Assembly (NCBI GenBank): GCA_030836185.1
Contig: JAURQH010000010.1
Span: 62,001 to 126,000, forward strand
Source of the DNA: Planctomycetota bacterium
GTDB lineage: Bacteria; Planctomycetota; Planctomycetia; Planctomycetales; Planctomycetaceae
Direction of reading: 5' to 3'
Length of the DNA stretch: 64,000 nucleotides
Below the pieces are notes generated by a model, which searched no databases, was not told the origin of the DNA, and worked only from the letters and a program-made list of their open reading frames with translations. Of the stretch, positions 28,301 to 35,453 are shown in pieces (the first letter of the stretch is position 1; every line of letters starts with the position of its first letter). The position numbers and the translations under genes are program-made.

Positions 28301-28813
28301 CATTCCGCGACCACCGCCTCCGTGAGCGGCTTTAAGAATAATTGGATAGCCGAGATCATTAGCGTATTTGCGTCCGGCAGAGACATCCGCGATGGCGTTA
28401 TCCGTTCCGCTGAGAACGGGAACATTGGCGGCTTTGGCAATCTTACGAGCAGAGGTTTTGTCACCCAGTTGCTGCAACGTCTCCAATGTCGGGCCAACGA
28501 ACGTGATGTCATTTTCCTGACACGCTTTCGCCAACTCGGGATTCTCAGACATGAAGCCATAACCGGGATGGATGGCATCGACGCCGTGATCCCGGCAAAT
28601 TTGCATTAAAGCGGGGATGTTGAGATACGATTTGATCGGCTCTCCCGGCACTCCGATTTGATAAGCTTCGTCGGCTTTGAAGCGATGGAGGGCATAACGG
28701 TCTTCGTAGGCATAGACGGCGACCGTGCGGAGACCAAGTTCCGTAGCCGTGCGAAAGACGCGAATGGCAATCTCGCTGCGGTTGGCTACCAGTAGTTTTT
28801 TTATCGGTTTCAT
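25370..28813 (-). CDS. pyc: Pyruvate carboxylase
   Basis: The 1147-residue single-chain enzyme converts pyruvate, bicarbonate and ATP to oxaloacetate. The biotin carboxylase domain (residues 1-450) has HGGGGRGMRVV, EKFIENARHIEVQLLGD and FFIEVNPRIQVEHTVTEE. The carboxyltransferase domain (about 530-800) has DTTFRDAHQSLHATRFR and the metal-site motif HFHTHDTAGI. A PYC tetramerisation/linker region follows. The C-terminal biotinyl domain carries LEAMKMET with the biotinylated lysine near K1113. Length and order match the single-chain type. The biotin ligase gene overlaps its stop by one base. It supplies oxaloacetate for the citrate cycle and gluconeogenesis. Confidence 0.97.
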   Translation of the reverse strand: MKPIKKLLVANRSEIAIRVFRTATELGLRTVAVYAYEDRYALHRFKADEAYQIGVPGEPIKSYLNIPALMQICRDHGVDAIHPGYGFMSENPELAKACQENDITFVGPTLETLQQLGDKTSARKIAKAANVPVLSGTDNAIADVSAGRKYANDLGYPIILKAAHGGGGRGMRVVRSEDEFDSSFEQATREALSAFGSGDVFVEKFIENARHIEVQLLGDTHGNLVHLWERDCSVQRRHQKVIEIAPAPNLNFEVRQALCDAAISIGQQVNYRNAGTVEFLVDADTNEFFFIEVNPRIQVEHTVTEEVTGVDVVKSQIMVAQGMELSHEDLGLGDQKTIKTTGFAMQCRITTEDPANNFMPDYGRVMHYRSAGGAGVRLDAGSAFSGAVVNPYYDSMLVKLTVRGRRFSDAIQRSKRCLLEFRIRGVKTNIPFLLQVLDHPTFIDGKCTTRFIDKTPALFDLPVRKNRATKMLTFLGDVIVNGNDLVKGRAVSSRREPAPLPAYDPLAPLPKGTRDKLKELGPEKFSQWVKDQKRLFITDTTFRDAHQSLHATRFRTHDLLNISEAYARLAPDLFSLEMWGGATFDTSMRFLKEDPWQRLALIREKVPNILLQMLLRASNAVGYTNYPDNVVRAFVKETADAGLDVFRVFDALNWIPNMKVAMDAVLETGAICEASICYTGDIINPQRTKYDLKYYVNLAKELENMGAHILAIKDMAGLCKPDAAHLLIKTLKQEIGIPIHFHTHDTAGIQAASILKGAEVDLDIADAAMAPMSGNTSQPNLNTMVASLDFTDRKTGLNQSSLDEITEYWRCTREFYTPFEASVLPSTSDLYNHEMPGGQYTNLFAQAQALGLADRWAEVCKIYADCNQLLGDIVKVTPTSKAVGDLALFLVANDMSTDDVLDESKEIAFPESVIDLVGGMMGQPPGGFPEKVIKRIVRDREPITNRPGESLPAADFAAAGVEVKKFMQREPTRREIVTYLLYPKVYKDFVTHYKTYGNVSGIPTPYFFFGQQPGEEFAVDIEEGKTLIVKFLTVSEGHADGHRTVFFELNGQPRDASVVDKSLEPDSLARVKADMDNPDHIGSTMPGMVVMVAVQPGDKITKGQKLLTLEAMKMETTINAERDATVVKVHVAPGLQVETGDLMVELE

Positions 28814-28930
28814 GAGTTATTATATCGATGTAAGGCGTTTCAATCAGAATACTTGCGCAGAAATCAGATCGAGAGCGAGTTGAAAATTCAGGATGCAACA
28901 ATCATTACGAATAAGATACTCGAACGCCCG

Positions 28931-28940
28931 GCAGATCTGC
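28931..28940. promoter_or_regulatory. Ten-base palindrome between pyc and DAHP synthase
   Basis: GCAGATCTGC is a perfect palindrome in the 262-base gap between the divergent genes pyc and DAHP synthase. It could be an operator, but a ten-base palindrome may also be chance. Nothing else in this gap was recognised. Confidence 0.25.
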
Positions 28941-29075
28941 AAATCACTTCTTGAATGAAACATCGGATCGCGGTGGTTTGCTGGATGTGCATTGGCAAGA
29001 TAGAATACCTGATTCCATATCACTTGACCGACCTCATCGCGTCGCTTCGTACGTCGCCCAGAATTTGATTCCCAA

Positions 29076-30146
29076 ATGCAGCCCACACAAGATATTAACG
29101 TCCTCAGTACCGTTCCACTGATTTCCCCCAACGAGCTCAAGTCGCGACGAGAAGTGACTGAAACCGCTGTCAACATAGTGATTAATAGTCGTGAGGAGAT
29201 CAAAAACATCCTCTCCGGCGAAGACGAGCGATTGATTGTCGTCGTCGGACCGTGCTCGATTCATTTGAAATCTTCAGCGGTGGAATATGCGAAGAAACTC
29301 AGCGAGCTAGCCGACCAAGTGAAAGGTCGGCTGAAAATTGTAATGCGTGTTTATTTTGAGAAACCGCGCACGACCGTTGGATGGAAGGGATTAATTAACG
29401 ACCCCCATCTCAATGACACCTTCGATATCTCGAAGGGGCTGGAAATAGCCCGCGACATTCTCACCGATATCAACGAAATGGGATTGCCGGCGGCCACAGA
29501 GATGTTGGAACCGATCACGCCGCAATATATTGCCGACCTGATTACACTCGCCTCCATCGGTGCTCGCACCACCGAGTCTCCCACGCATCGCCAGATGGCG
29601 AGCGGACTTTCGATGCCGGTCGGTTACAAGAACGGAACAGACGGCAGTCTTGATGTGGCGACCAACGCGATGCACGCCTCCAAAACACAGCACAGTTTTT
29701 TAGGGATCGATTCCGAAGGTCATACCTGTATTGTGAACACTGCCGGCAATCCTTGGGGACACCTCATTTTGCGAGGTGGTTACGATGGACCGAATTATTC
29801 GCCCCAACATTTGGCGACGGCCCGCGAAACTCTCGACTCGGAAGGCCTTTCGCCCCGCTTCATGGTCGATTGCTCACACGCGAATTCGAACAAAGATTAT
29901 ACGCAGCAGAATGTTGTCTGGAACGATGTCATCGATCAGCGCATTGCCGGCAATAAGGACATCATCGGCCTGATGCTGGAAAGTAATCTGAATCCTGGTA
30001 AACAGAAGTTGAACGGCGGAGCGGAAGGGCTCGATTATGGTGTCTCCATCACCGATGGTTGCATCGGTTGGGACGAAACCGAGCAACTGATCCGCGATGC
30101 GTATCAGCGACTGGAAGCAGTCGTACCGACTCCTGCCAGTGTTTGA
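29076..30146 (+). CDS. aroG: 3-deoxy-7-phosphoheptulonate (DAHP) synthase, class I
   Basis: The 356-residue enzyme condenses phosphoenolpyruvate and erythrose 4-phosphate in the first step of the shikimate pathway. It matches the AroF/G/H type: LIVVVGPCSIHLKSSAVEYAKKL, VYFEKPRTTVGWKGLINDPHLN, GLPAATEMLEPITPQYIADLITLASIGARTTESPTHRQMASGLSMPVGYKNGTDG and MVDCSHANSNKDYTQQ with the metal-binding His. The N-terminal extension of the E. coli type, which forms the allosteric site, is present. Which aromatic amino acid inhibits it cannot be read with certainty. The choice among aroF, aroG and aroH is arbitrary. It is divergent from pyc and convergent with the sulfatase. Confidence 0.93.
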   Translation: MQPTQDINVLSTVPLISPNELKSRREVTETAVNIVINSREEIKNILSGEDERLIVVVGPCSIHLKSSAVEYAKKLSELADQVKGRLKIVMRVYFEKPRTTVGWKGLINDPHLNDTFDISKGLEIARDILTDINEMGLPAATEMLEPITPQYIADLITLASIGARTTESPTHRQMASGLSMPVGYKNGTDGSLDVATNAMHASKTQHSFLGIDSEGHTCIVNTAGNPWGHLILRGGYDGPNYSPQHLATARETLDSEGLSPRFMVDCSHANSNKDYTQQNVVWNDVIDQRIAGNKDIIGLMLESNLNPGKQKLNGGAEGLDYGVSITDGCIGWDETEQLIRDAYQRLEAVVPTPASV

Positions 30147-30148
30147 AA

Positions 30149-31540
30149 TCACTCACCCATTGGAATTTCTAACTGATTCACAACGGGTTTGACTGTTTTT
30201 TTGTGTTCCTGGGTCAGTTTGCGAAGTTGTTTGATCACTTCGGGATGGTCGGCAGCAACGTTGTATTTCTCCGAAGGGTCGTGCAGCAGATGATACAGTT
30301 CGGGTGTGTCATGCTCGACTCGTCCCGGTCCACTATAAGCGCCTTGCGTAATGAAGTGGGCTTTCCACGGACCTTGCCGAACCGCGTAGATCTGTTCGCC
30401 TCGATAGTAGATGAGAGAATCTCTGGGTGAGGGACCGGTTCCCATCAGGGCAGGTCGAATATCGACGCCATCCACCACTCGGTCCGCGGGAAGTTCGGCT
30501 CCCGCCATCAACAAACAAGTCGAATATAAATCGAGTGTTGAGGCGAGTTCTGTGGTGATCTGTCCGGCAGGAATCGTCCCCGGCCACCAACCAATGCCGG
30601 GTTCTCTCATGCCACCTTCCCAAGTCGTTCCCTTTCCTTCTCGCAACAATCCCGCCGATCCGCCGTGCGTTTTGAACGGCAACCAAGGGCCATTGTCACT
30701 GGTGAAGAAGACGAACGTGTTTTCATCGAGGTCATGTTTGCGGAGTGTATTCAAGACCTGCCCGACTGTGTTGTCGATCTCTTCAATGACATCGCCATAG
30801 AGACCTCGCTCGCTATGCCCTGCGAATTCTTTCGAGCGGAAGAGTGGGACATGAGGTAAATTGTGGGGGAGATACAGGAAGAACGGCTTCTCTTTATTGT
30901 CTTCGATAAACTTGACAGCTTGCTCGCCGTACCGTTTGGTGATGGTGGTTTGGACGGCGGGTTGCTCGATGACTGTCTGGTCCTTGAATAGTGGGACGTT
31001 CCAGTATTCGACCTTGGGATCCCAGAATGAATCGCGGCCTTTCGGAGCACCGTTCACGCGGTCCATGTCGTTGGAATACGGAATCCCGAAGTAGGAATCG
31101 AAGCCGTGGCTGGTTGGTAAGAATTGTGGTAGATGCCCCAAATGCCATTTGCCGACGCACGCTGTGGCATATCCCTGTTTTTTTAAAGCTTCCGGGAGTG
31201 TCACTTCCGACTCTGGCATTCCCCCGCCCGAATTGGGAAAGAGAACCCGTCGTTTGTCGCTGCACATACCGCTGCGGATTGGATATCGCCCCGTCATCAG
31301 TCCCGCACGACTGGGAGTGCAGACACTGGCCGCTACATAGAACTGAGTGAACCGAACCCCTTCATCGGCCATGCGATCAAGGTGCGGGGTTTTGATGGTC
31401 GGATGCCCATAGCACGAGAGGTCTCCGTACCCGAGATCGTCAGCGAAGATGATCACAATGTTGGGTCGTGAATCGGCAGCCTGCGAAAGATTTGTGAAAA
31501 TGACAAAAACGGCGGCGATCAAAAGTGTGCGAGCGAGCAT
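30149..31540 (-). CDS. Secreted sulfatase (arylsulfatase family, type I)
   Basis: The 463-residue protein has a signal peptide (residues 1-21). The metal site begins with FADDLGYGDLSCYG (D34, D35). The formylglycine signature is CTPSRAGLMTG, with C74 to be converted to formylglycine. Later elements include CVGKWHLGHLPQFLPTSHGFDSYFG and VFFTSDNGPWL. It hydrolyses sulfate esters, probably from algal or animal sulfated polysaccharides, in the periplasm or outside the cell. Such sulfatases are unusually numerous in planctomycetes. The gene ends two bases after the convergent DAHP synthase gene. The anaerobic or aerobic maturation enzyme it needs is not in the window. Confidence 0.93.
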   Translation of the reverse strand: MLARTLLIAAVFVIFTNLSQAADSRPNIVIIFADDLGYGDLSCYGHPTIKTPHLDRMADEGVRFTQFYVAASVCTPSRAGLMTGRYPIRSGMCSDKRRVLFPNSGGGMPESEVTLPEALKKQGYATACVGKWHLGHLPQFLPTSHGFDSYFGIPYSNDMDRVNGAPKGRDSFWDPKVEYWNVPLFKDQTVIEQPAVQTTITKRYGEQAVKFIEDNKEKPFFLYLPHNLPHVPLFRSKEFAGHSERGLYGDVIEEIDNTVGQVLNTLRKHDLDENTFVFFTSDNGPWLPFKTHGGSAGLLREGKGTTWEGGMREPGIGWWPGTIPAGQITTELASTLDLYSTCLLMAGAELPADRVVDGVDIRPALMGTGPSPRDSLIYYRGEQIYAVRQGPWKAHFITQGAYSGPGRVEHDTPELYHLLHDPSEKYNVAADHPEVIKQLRKLTQEHKKTVKPVVNQLEIPMGE

Positions 31541-31866
31541 TCAGGACATCCTCTGAAGAACCATGTTTCGGGCAGTTACTAACGATGCCCCTTGAGTTTA
31601 GAGAGAATGACGTGACCGAATCCAGCCTCAACTCTCAGGAATTATGCAAGATCTAAGCCTGCGCTAACCATTTTGGTCATGATCATTAGATTGTGAAGAA
31701 ATTGCTTCAGGCGCGTAGCTTATTAAGCCGATGAACTCTCTACCGAGACATTTCCGTTTGAAACGTCTCGAAACCAAACAGACATGCAGAGCTGCATCGA
31801 AAATGTCGGGAGATTCGCGCTAGGGATCTCTCTTCGTGATGGCTGCACGGTCAGAAAGGCAAGTTC
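31541..31866. other. Intergenic region upstream of the marR-efflux unit
   Basis: The 326 bases between the divergent sulfatase and MarR genes contain the dyad listed at 31744-31770 and an eight-base palindrome ATGATCAT at 31679-31686. No coding sequence or clear promoter hexamers were recognised. Confidence 0.5.
31744..31770. promoter_or_regulatory. Dyad upstream of the MarR regulator gene, possible operator
   Basis: CGAGAC (31744-31749) pairs with GTCTCG (31765-31770), and TTTC (31751-31754) with GAAA (31760-31763), with one mismatch between the arms and a CGTTT centre. It lies 96 bases before the MarR start. MarR proteins usually bind such dyads to control their own operon. A second dyad with GTCTC/GAGAC arms lies after the gene at 32558-32587. 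Confidence 0.45.
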
Positions 31867-32517
31867 ATGGCGGGCAACGATTCCCCTTCAGGTCAGTATT
31901 GGCGGGCCGATCAACCTTCTCATCCGCTCGGATTCGATCATTCTCAGGAGATCTCCTCGGACTCTGGTCCCTCTTCAGAGCATGATTCGATTCCAGCGGG
32001 AGAGTTGATCGACCAGATTCAACGAGCTGCTCAACTCTTGAAAAACCGTCTGTCGGATCACTTTCAGAGTTTCGGCTTGAATGAAATTCGTTACACCGTG
32101 ATCAAGATGGTTTTAGAAAAGTCTCCAAATGGCTGCTCTCAAACAGATCTTGCCGATGCTCTCGAACAGTCGGAATCGAGTATCAGCACTTTGGTGGAAC
32201 GGATGCGATCCGATAACCTGATCTACCGTCTGCGATCAAAAATTGATCGCCGCAAACGAGTCCTGATTTTGACCGAACACGGTCAGAAGATTCTGAACCA
32301 AATTGAAGAGTGCCATACTCAACGACTCGAACAGATGATGAAAAATTTCGGCACCGAACAACGGACCTCATTGAGCATGATGCTGGATCAATTGATGTCG
32401 CAAATTGAAGCGAAATCATCAACTGGAATTCCGACAGAGGCCGGCCATGGCTTGAAAGCTCCGCATCTATCGCAATCTGGTTCCAACGTCTCTCAGAAGT
32501 CACCCGAAGTTCGCTAG
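31867..32517 (+). CDS. MarR-family transcriptional regulator
   Basis: The start at 31867 has AAAGG seven bases upstream. The 216-residue protein has a disordered N-terminal 40 residues, then a MarR winged helix. This shows GLNEIRYTVIKMVLEKSPNGCSQTDLADALEQSESSISTLVERMRSDNLIYRLRSKIDRRKRVLILTEHG, with the recognition helix and the DxRxxxLxLT wing in their usual form. The tail after residue 180 is Ser-rich and disordered. MarR proteins generally repress efflux or detoxification genes and release DNA on binding a small molecule. The efflux system begins 110 bases downstream in the same direction, which makes it the likely target. The ligand is unknown. Confidence 0.88.
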   Translation: MAGNDSPSGQYWRADQPSHPLGFDHSQEISSDSGPSSEHDSIPAGELIDQIQRAAQLLKNRLSDHFQSFGLNEIRYTVIKMVLEKSPNGCSQTDLADALEQSESSISTLVERMRSDNLIYRLRSKIDRRKRVLILTEHGQKILNQIEECHTQRLEQMMKNFGTEQRTSLSMMLDQLMSQIEAKSSTGIPTEAGHGLKAPHLSQSGSNVSQKSPEVR

Positions 32518-32557
32518 CCAACTTACTGTTTCATTTTGCAGACATTCTGACCTCCCG

Positions 32558-32587
32558 AGTCTCTCTCTCCCTAACAATTGAGAGACT
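32558..32587. promoter_or_regulatory. Eight-base dyad between marR and the outer-membrane factor gene
   Basis: AGTCTCTC (32558-32565) and GAGAGACT (32580-32587) are perfect complements around 14 bases. The GTCTC/GAGAC arms recall the dyad upstream of marR. It lies 41 bases before the efflux gene start, where a repressor could act. There is no T-run, so it is not a terminator. Confidence 0.4.
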
Positions 32588-32627
32588 TACCTGACTACCT
32601 TCCTTTCCGTTCGTTGAATCGTCACCA

Positions 32628-35453
32628 ATGAATTTTCCTGATCGTTCATCCAGAATTACCGTCGGCCTGTTCAGCGCAGCGCTGATGCTGACGATGCTTT
32701 CGGGATGCTCACGAAAATTTTGGAGAGAACAGGCGGATCACGATTCGTACGAATTGATTGCTGAAAAAATGAGTGACCCGGCGTGGACGGCTCCTCGCAT
32801 GGATATCACGCCCGATCCACGCAGTCGCTTCTTTGATCCATTCGACCCCGATCACACGCCACTCCCCCCGGATGATAAAGCGGCCAACGAGCTGCTACAT
32901 GAAGTGGGTGGGTGGAAAGGCTACAAAAGCTGGCACAAACTCGGACGATCTTTTAGTGTCGAGAATCCTCATTGGCTCGACAACCTGATTGACGAGAACA
33001 GCAAAGATAACTCTCCCATTTTGCAAACATCGGCGGAAGGAGTGGTTTCGCAAGAAGCGGGACTGGTCGATTTGAACCTGGGTGATTTGATCGAACTCTC
33101 TTACATTCACAATCGCGACTATCAGACAGAAGTCGAGAATGTTTATCTACAAGCCCTCGACGTGAGCCAGGAGCGCTTTGCATTTGATGTTCGTTATTTG
33201 AGATCACCGGGATCAAGTGGCAGCACGCCGAGTCTTGATGTCGATGGAGTTTCTGTTCCCGATGGCGAAAATTCTATCGGTTTTGCCTCAGGGCTGGGGA
33301 TCTCGCAAGTCCTTCCCTCCGGTGCTCAGTGGGCACTCGAACTCACCAACAATACATTATGGCTCTTTTCAGGAGGTTCCGCTTCTTCAGCCAGTGCGAT
33401 TTCCTATTCGATTGTGCAACCGCTTATGCGAAACGCCGGTCGAAAAGTGGGGCTGGAAGGGCTGACGCTTAGCGAGCGACAGTTGCTCTATTCCGTTCGC
33501 GATTTGGCCCGCTTCCGTAAAGAGTTCTTCAGTGATGTGACGGGACGCGGGGGATATTTGGGGCTATTATTGCAGATTCAGCAAATTGATAACCAACGCT
33601 CTAACATTGTGCGACTGAAACGCCAATTGGAAGCGTTGATCGTGTTGCGTTCCCAAGATCTTGAGGAAGGTCAGGAAGCAAAAAGTCTCGATATTTTGCA
33701 GCTTGCTTCCTCGTTGGCCCGTTCAGAGAACAGATTGAGGGAATCGGAAATTTCATTACAAGACTCTTACGATAGGTTCAAGATCTCACTTGGACTTCCA
33801 CCCGACTTGAAGTTTTCGATTGATACACAACCCTTAGACCGTTTCCAATTGATCGACCCGGCGCTCATTGAGATGGAAAATCGGGTTTACAAGTTTAAGG
33901 GTGAATACTGGGGAGAACTGGCTCCTCCCGGTGATAATCCAATTGGCAACCGCAAAGAACTTTCGTTTGCGGAATATCAACAGACTTATCAGAAACTCAG
34001 AACTCTTTACGACGATGTGATCAAAGTGGTCGTAGAGGGAGTTGAGGATGATTTCCGTAAAATCGAACAGATTGCCGAAAAACGAATGACGAACAGTACT
34101 GATGACGAACGAACAGCATTCCAACAAAATATTGAGAACGACCGTCGTGCATTCAACGATGCCAAAATGATTCTGGAAGAAATGTTGATTGACTCCACGG
34201 ATTCTGAGAAACCCAACAAGATTGCCACTTCGTTAGGTGCCTTGAGGAAGATCGAGACTCTGCTTGCACAAGGTGAGCTGACGACGGAGCAAAAACAAAA
34301 AATCTATCAACTCGGTTCGAAAGTCCAACAGGTCTTGAACGATCAGGTAAAGGCCTTGCAGGTGGTGCAAGTTCACCAACGCGTAGAAGCTGTTCTGTTG
34401 GAATCATTCGATTTGTCTCTTGAAGAGACAACACAATTGGCTTTGGAGAATCGTCTCGATTTGAAAAACAGCCGTGCGATTTTGAATGACCGGCGACGGG
34501 CTGTCGAGATTGCCGCCAACGAGCTGGAAGGGGCATTGAATATTCGCGTCGAAGGCGATGTGAATACTTCCAGTGGAAGTAACAACCCGGTTGATTTCCA
34601 AGGGTCTGCCAGCAGTTTTCGAGCGGGTATTGAGTTTGATACTCCACTCGACCAACTGCAAGAAAGAAACAGTTATCGGGCCGCACAAATTGCGTATCAA
34701 CGGGCCCGACGCGACTATATGGCGGCCGAAGATGCCGTCAAGCAGGATGTTCGCAATGCCTGGCGACAGATTCAAATTCTGAAGCAGAACTTTGAAACGG
34801 CTCGTCGCCAGATTCGTGTTGCGGCTTTTGAATTGGACGCGGCCATTGAAGATGCCAACGATCCTGGAGCCGCTGGAGGATCGGGACTTCGCGGTCGTAA
34901 CCTGTTGAATGCGTTGAATTCTGTGCTTTCCGCACAAGACAACTTCATCGGTATCTGGGTCCAATACGAAAATAATCGTATCAACATTTACCGGGATATG
35001 GGTATAATGAAGGTCGATGATGGAGGGGTGTGGGAAGATCGCTATTATCAATTCTTAGCAGAACCTTCTCCCAATGTCCCGAAAACCGCACCAAATAGAA
35101 CAAAACCCCAACCGTTTCCCGATTTTGACGTAAATTCTATCAGGAGTATCGAGTCTCTTCCCTTACCTGACCGATCAGAAGCGAAGGTAGAGGCTCAGCA
35201 GATGTTGCCACCCTTACCGGCTCAAGCCGGGCCTGCCGAATTCCCCGAGGCAATGCCTCGCTCGACCAACCTCAAATTGACAGAAATCCAGCCGAGAAAA
35301 GGACTTCCCGGCGGAACATCCTCCCAGATCGTAATTCGTCCACGTATGACGGACATCGAGGAACTCCGCAATGCTCAAAAAACGCTCAATTCCATCCCGG
35401 CTCTCGAAGTACCTGTCGACTCCTCCGCTTGGAAGTTGCCAGTCGTCCGCTGA
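32628..35453 (+). CDS. TolC-like outer-membrane efflux lipoprotein
   Basis: The 941-residue protein begins with a signal peptide ending in the lipobox LSGC (C27), so it should be lipidated. The outer-membrane efflux protein domain is shown by two repeats of long helices: VDLNLGDLIELSYIHNRDYQTEVENVYLQALDVSQ and later LSLEETTQLALENRLDLKNSRAILNDRRRAVEIAANELEGALNI. Strand regions such as ALELTNNTLWLFSGG lie between. It is about twice the usual length: an extra helical region (about 400-580) and a Pro-rich C-terminal tail (about 815-941) are additions. It should form the outer channel for the adaptor and MacB-type pump encoded next. The adaptor start lies 83 bases inside its 3' end in another frame. 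Confidence 0.87.
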   Translation: MNFPDRSSRITVGLFSAALMLTMLSGCSRKFWREQADHDSYELIAEKMSDPAWTAPRMDITPDPRSRFFDPFDPDHTPLPPDDKAANELLHEVGGWKGYKSWHKLGRSFSVENPHWLDNLIDENSKDNSPILQTSAEGVVSQEAGLVDLNLGDLIELSYIHNRDYQTEVENVYLQALDVSQERFAFDVRYLRSPGSSGSTPSLDVDGVSVPDGENSIGFASGLGISQVLPSGAQWALELTNNTLWLFSGGSASSASAISYSIVQPLMRNAGRKVGLEGLTLSERQLLYSVRDLARFRKEFFSDVTGRGGYLGLLLQIQQIDNQRSNIVRLKRQLEALIVLRSQDLEEGQEAKSLDILQLASSLARSENRLRESEISLQDSYDRFKISLGLPPDLKFSIDTQPLDRFQLIDPALIEMENRVYKFKGEYWGELAPPGDNPIGNRKELSFAEYQQTYQKLRTLYDDVIKVVVEGVEDDFRKIEQIAEKRMTNSTDDERTAFQQNIENDRRAFNDAKMILEEMLIDSTDSEKPNKIATSLGALRKIETLLAQGELTTEQKQKIYQLGSKVQQVLNDQVKALQVVQVHQRVEAVLLESFDLSLEETTQLALENRLDLKNSRAILNDRRRAVEIAANELEGALNIRVEGDVNTSSGSNNPVDFQGSASSFRAGIEFDTPLDQLQERNSYRAAQIAYQRARRDYMAAEDAVKQDVRNAWRQIQILKQNFETARRQIRVAAFELDAAIEDANDPGAAGGSGLRGRNLLNALNSVLSAQDNFIGIWVQYENNRINIYRDMGIMKVDDGGVWEDRYYQFLAEPSPNVPKTAPNRTKPQPFPDFDVNSIRSIESLPLPDRSEAKVEAQQMLPPLPAQAGPAEFPEAMPRSTNLKLTEIQPRKGLPGGTSSQIVIRPRMTDIEELRNAQKTLNSIPALEVPVDSSAWKLPVVR

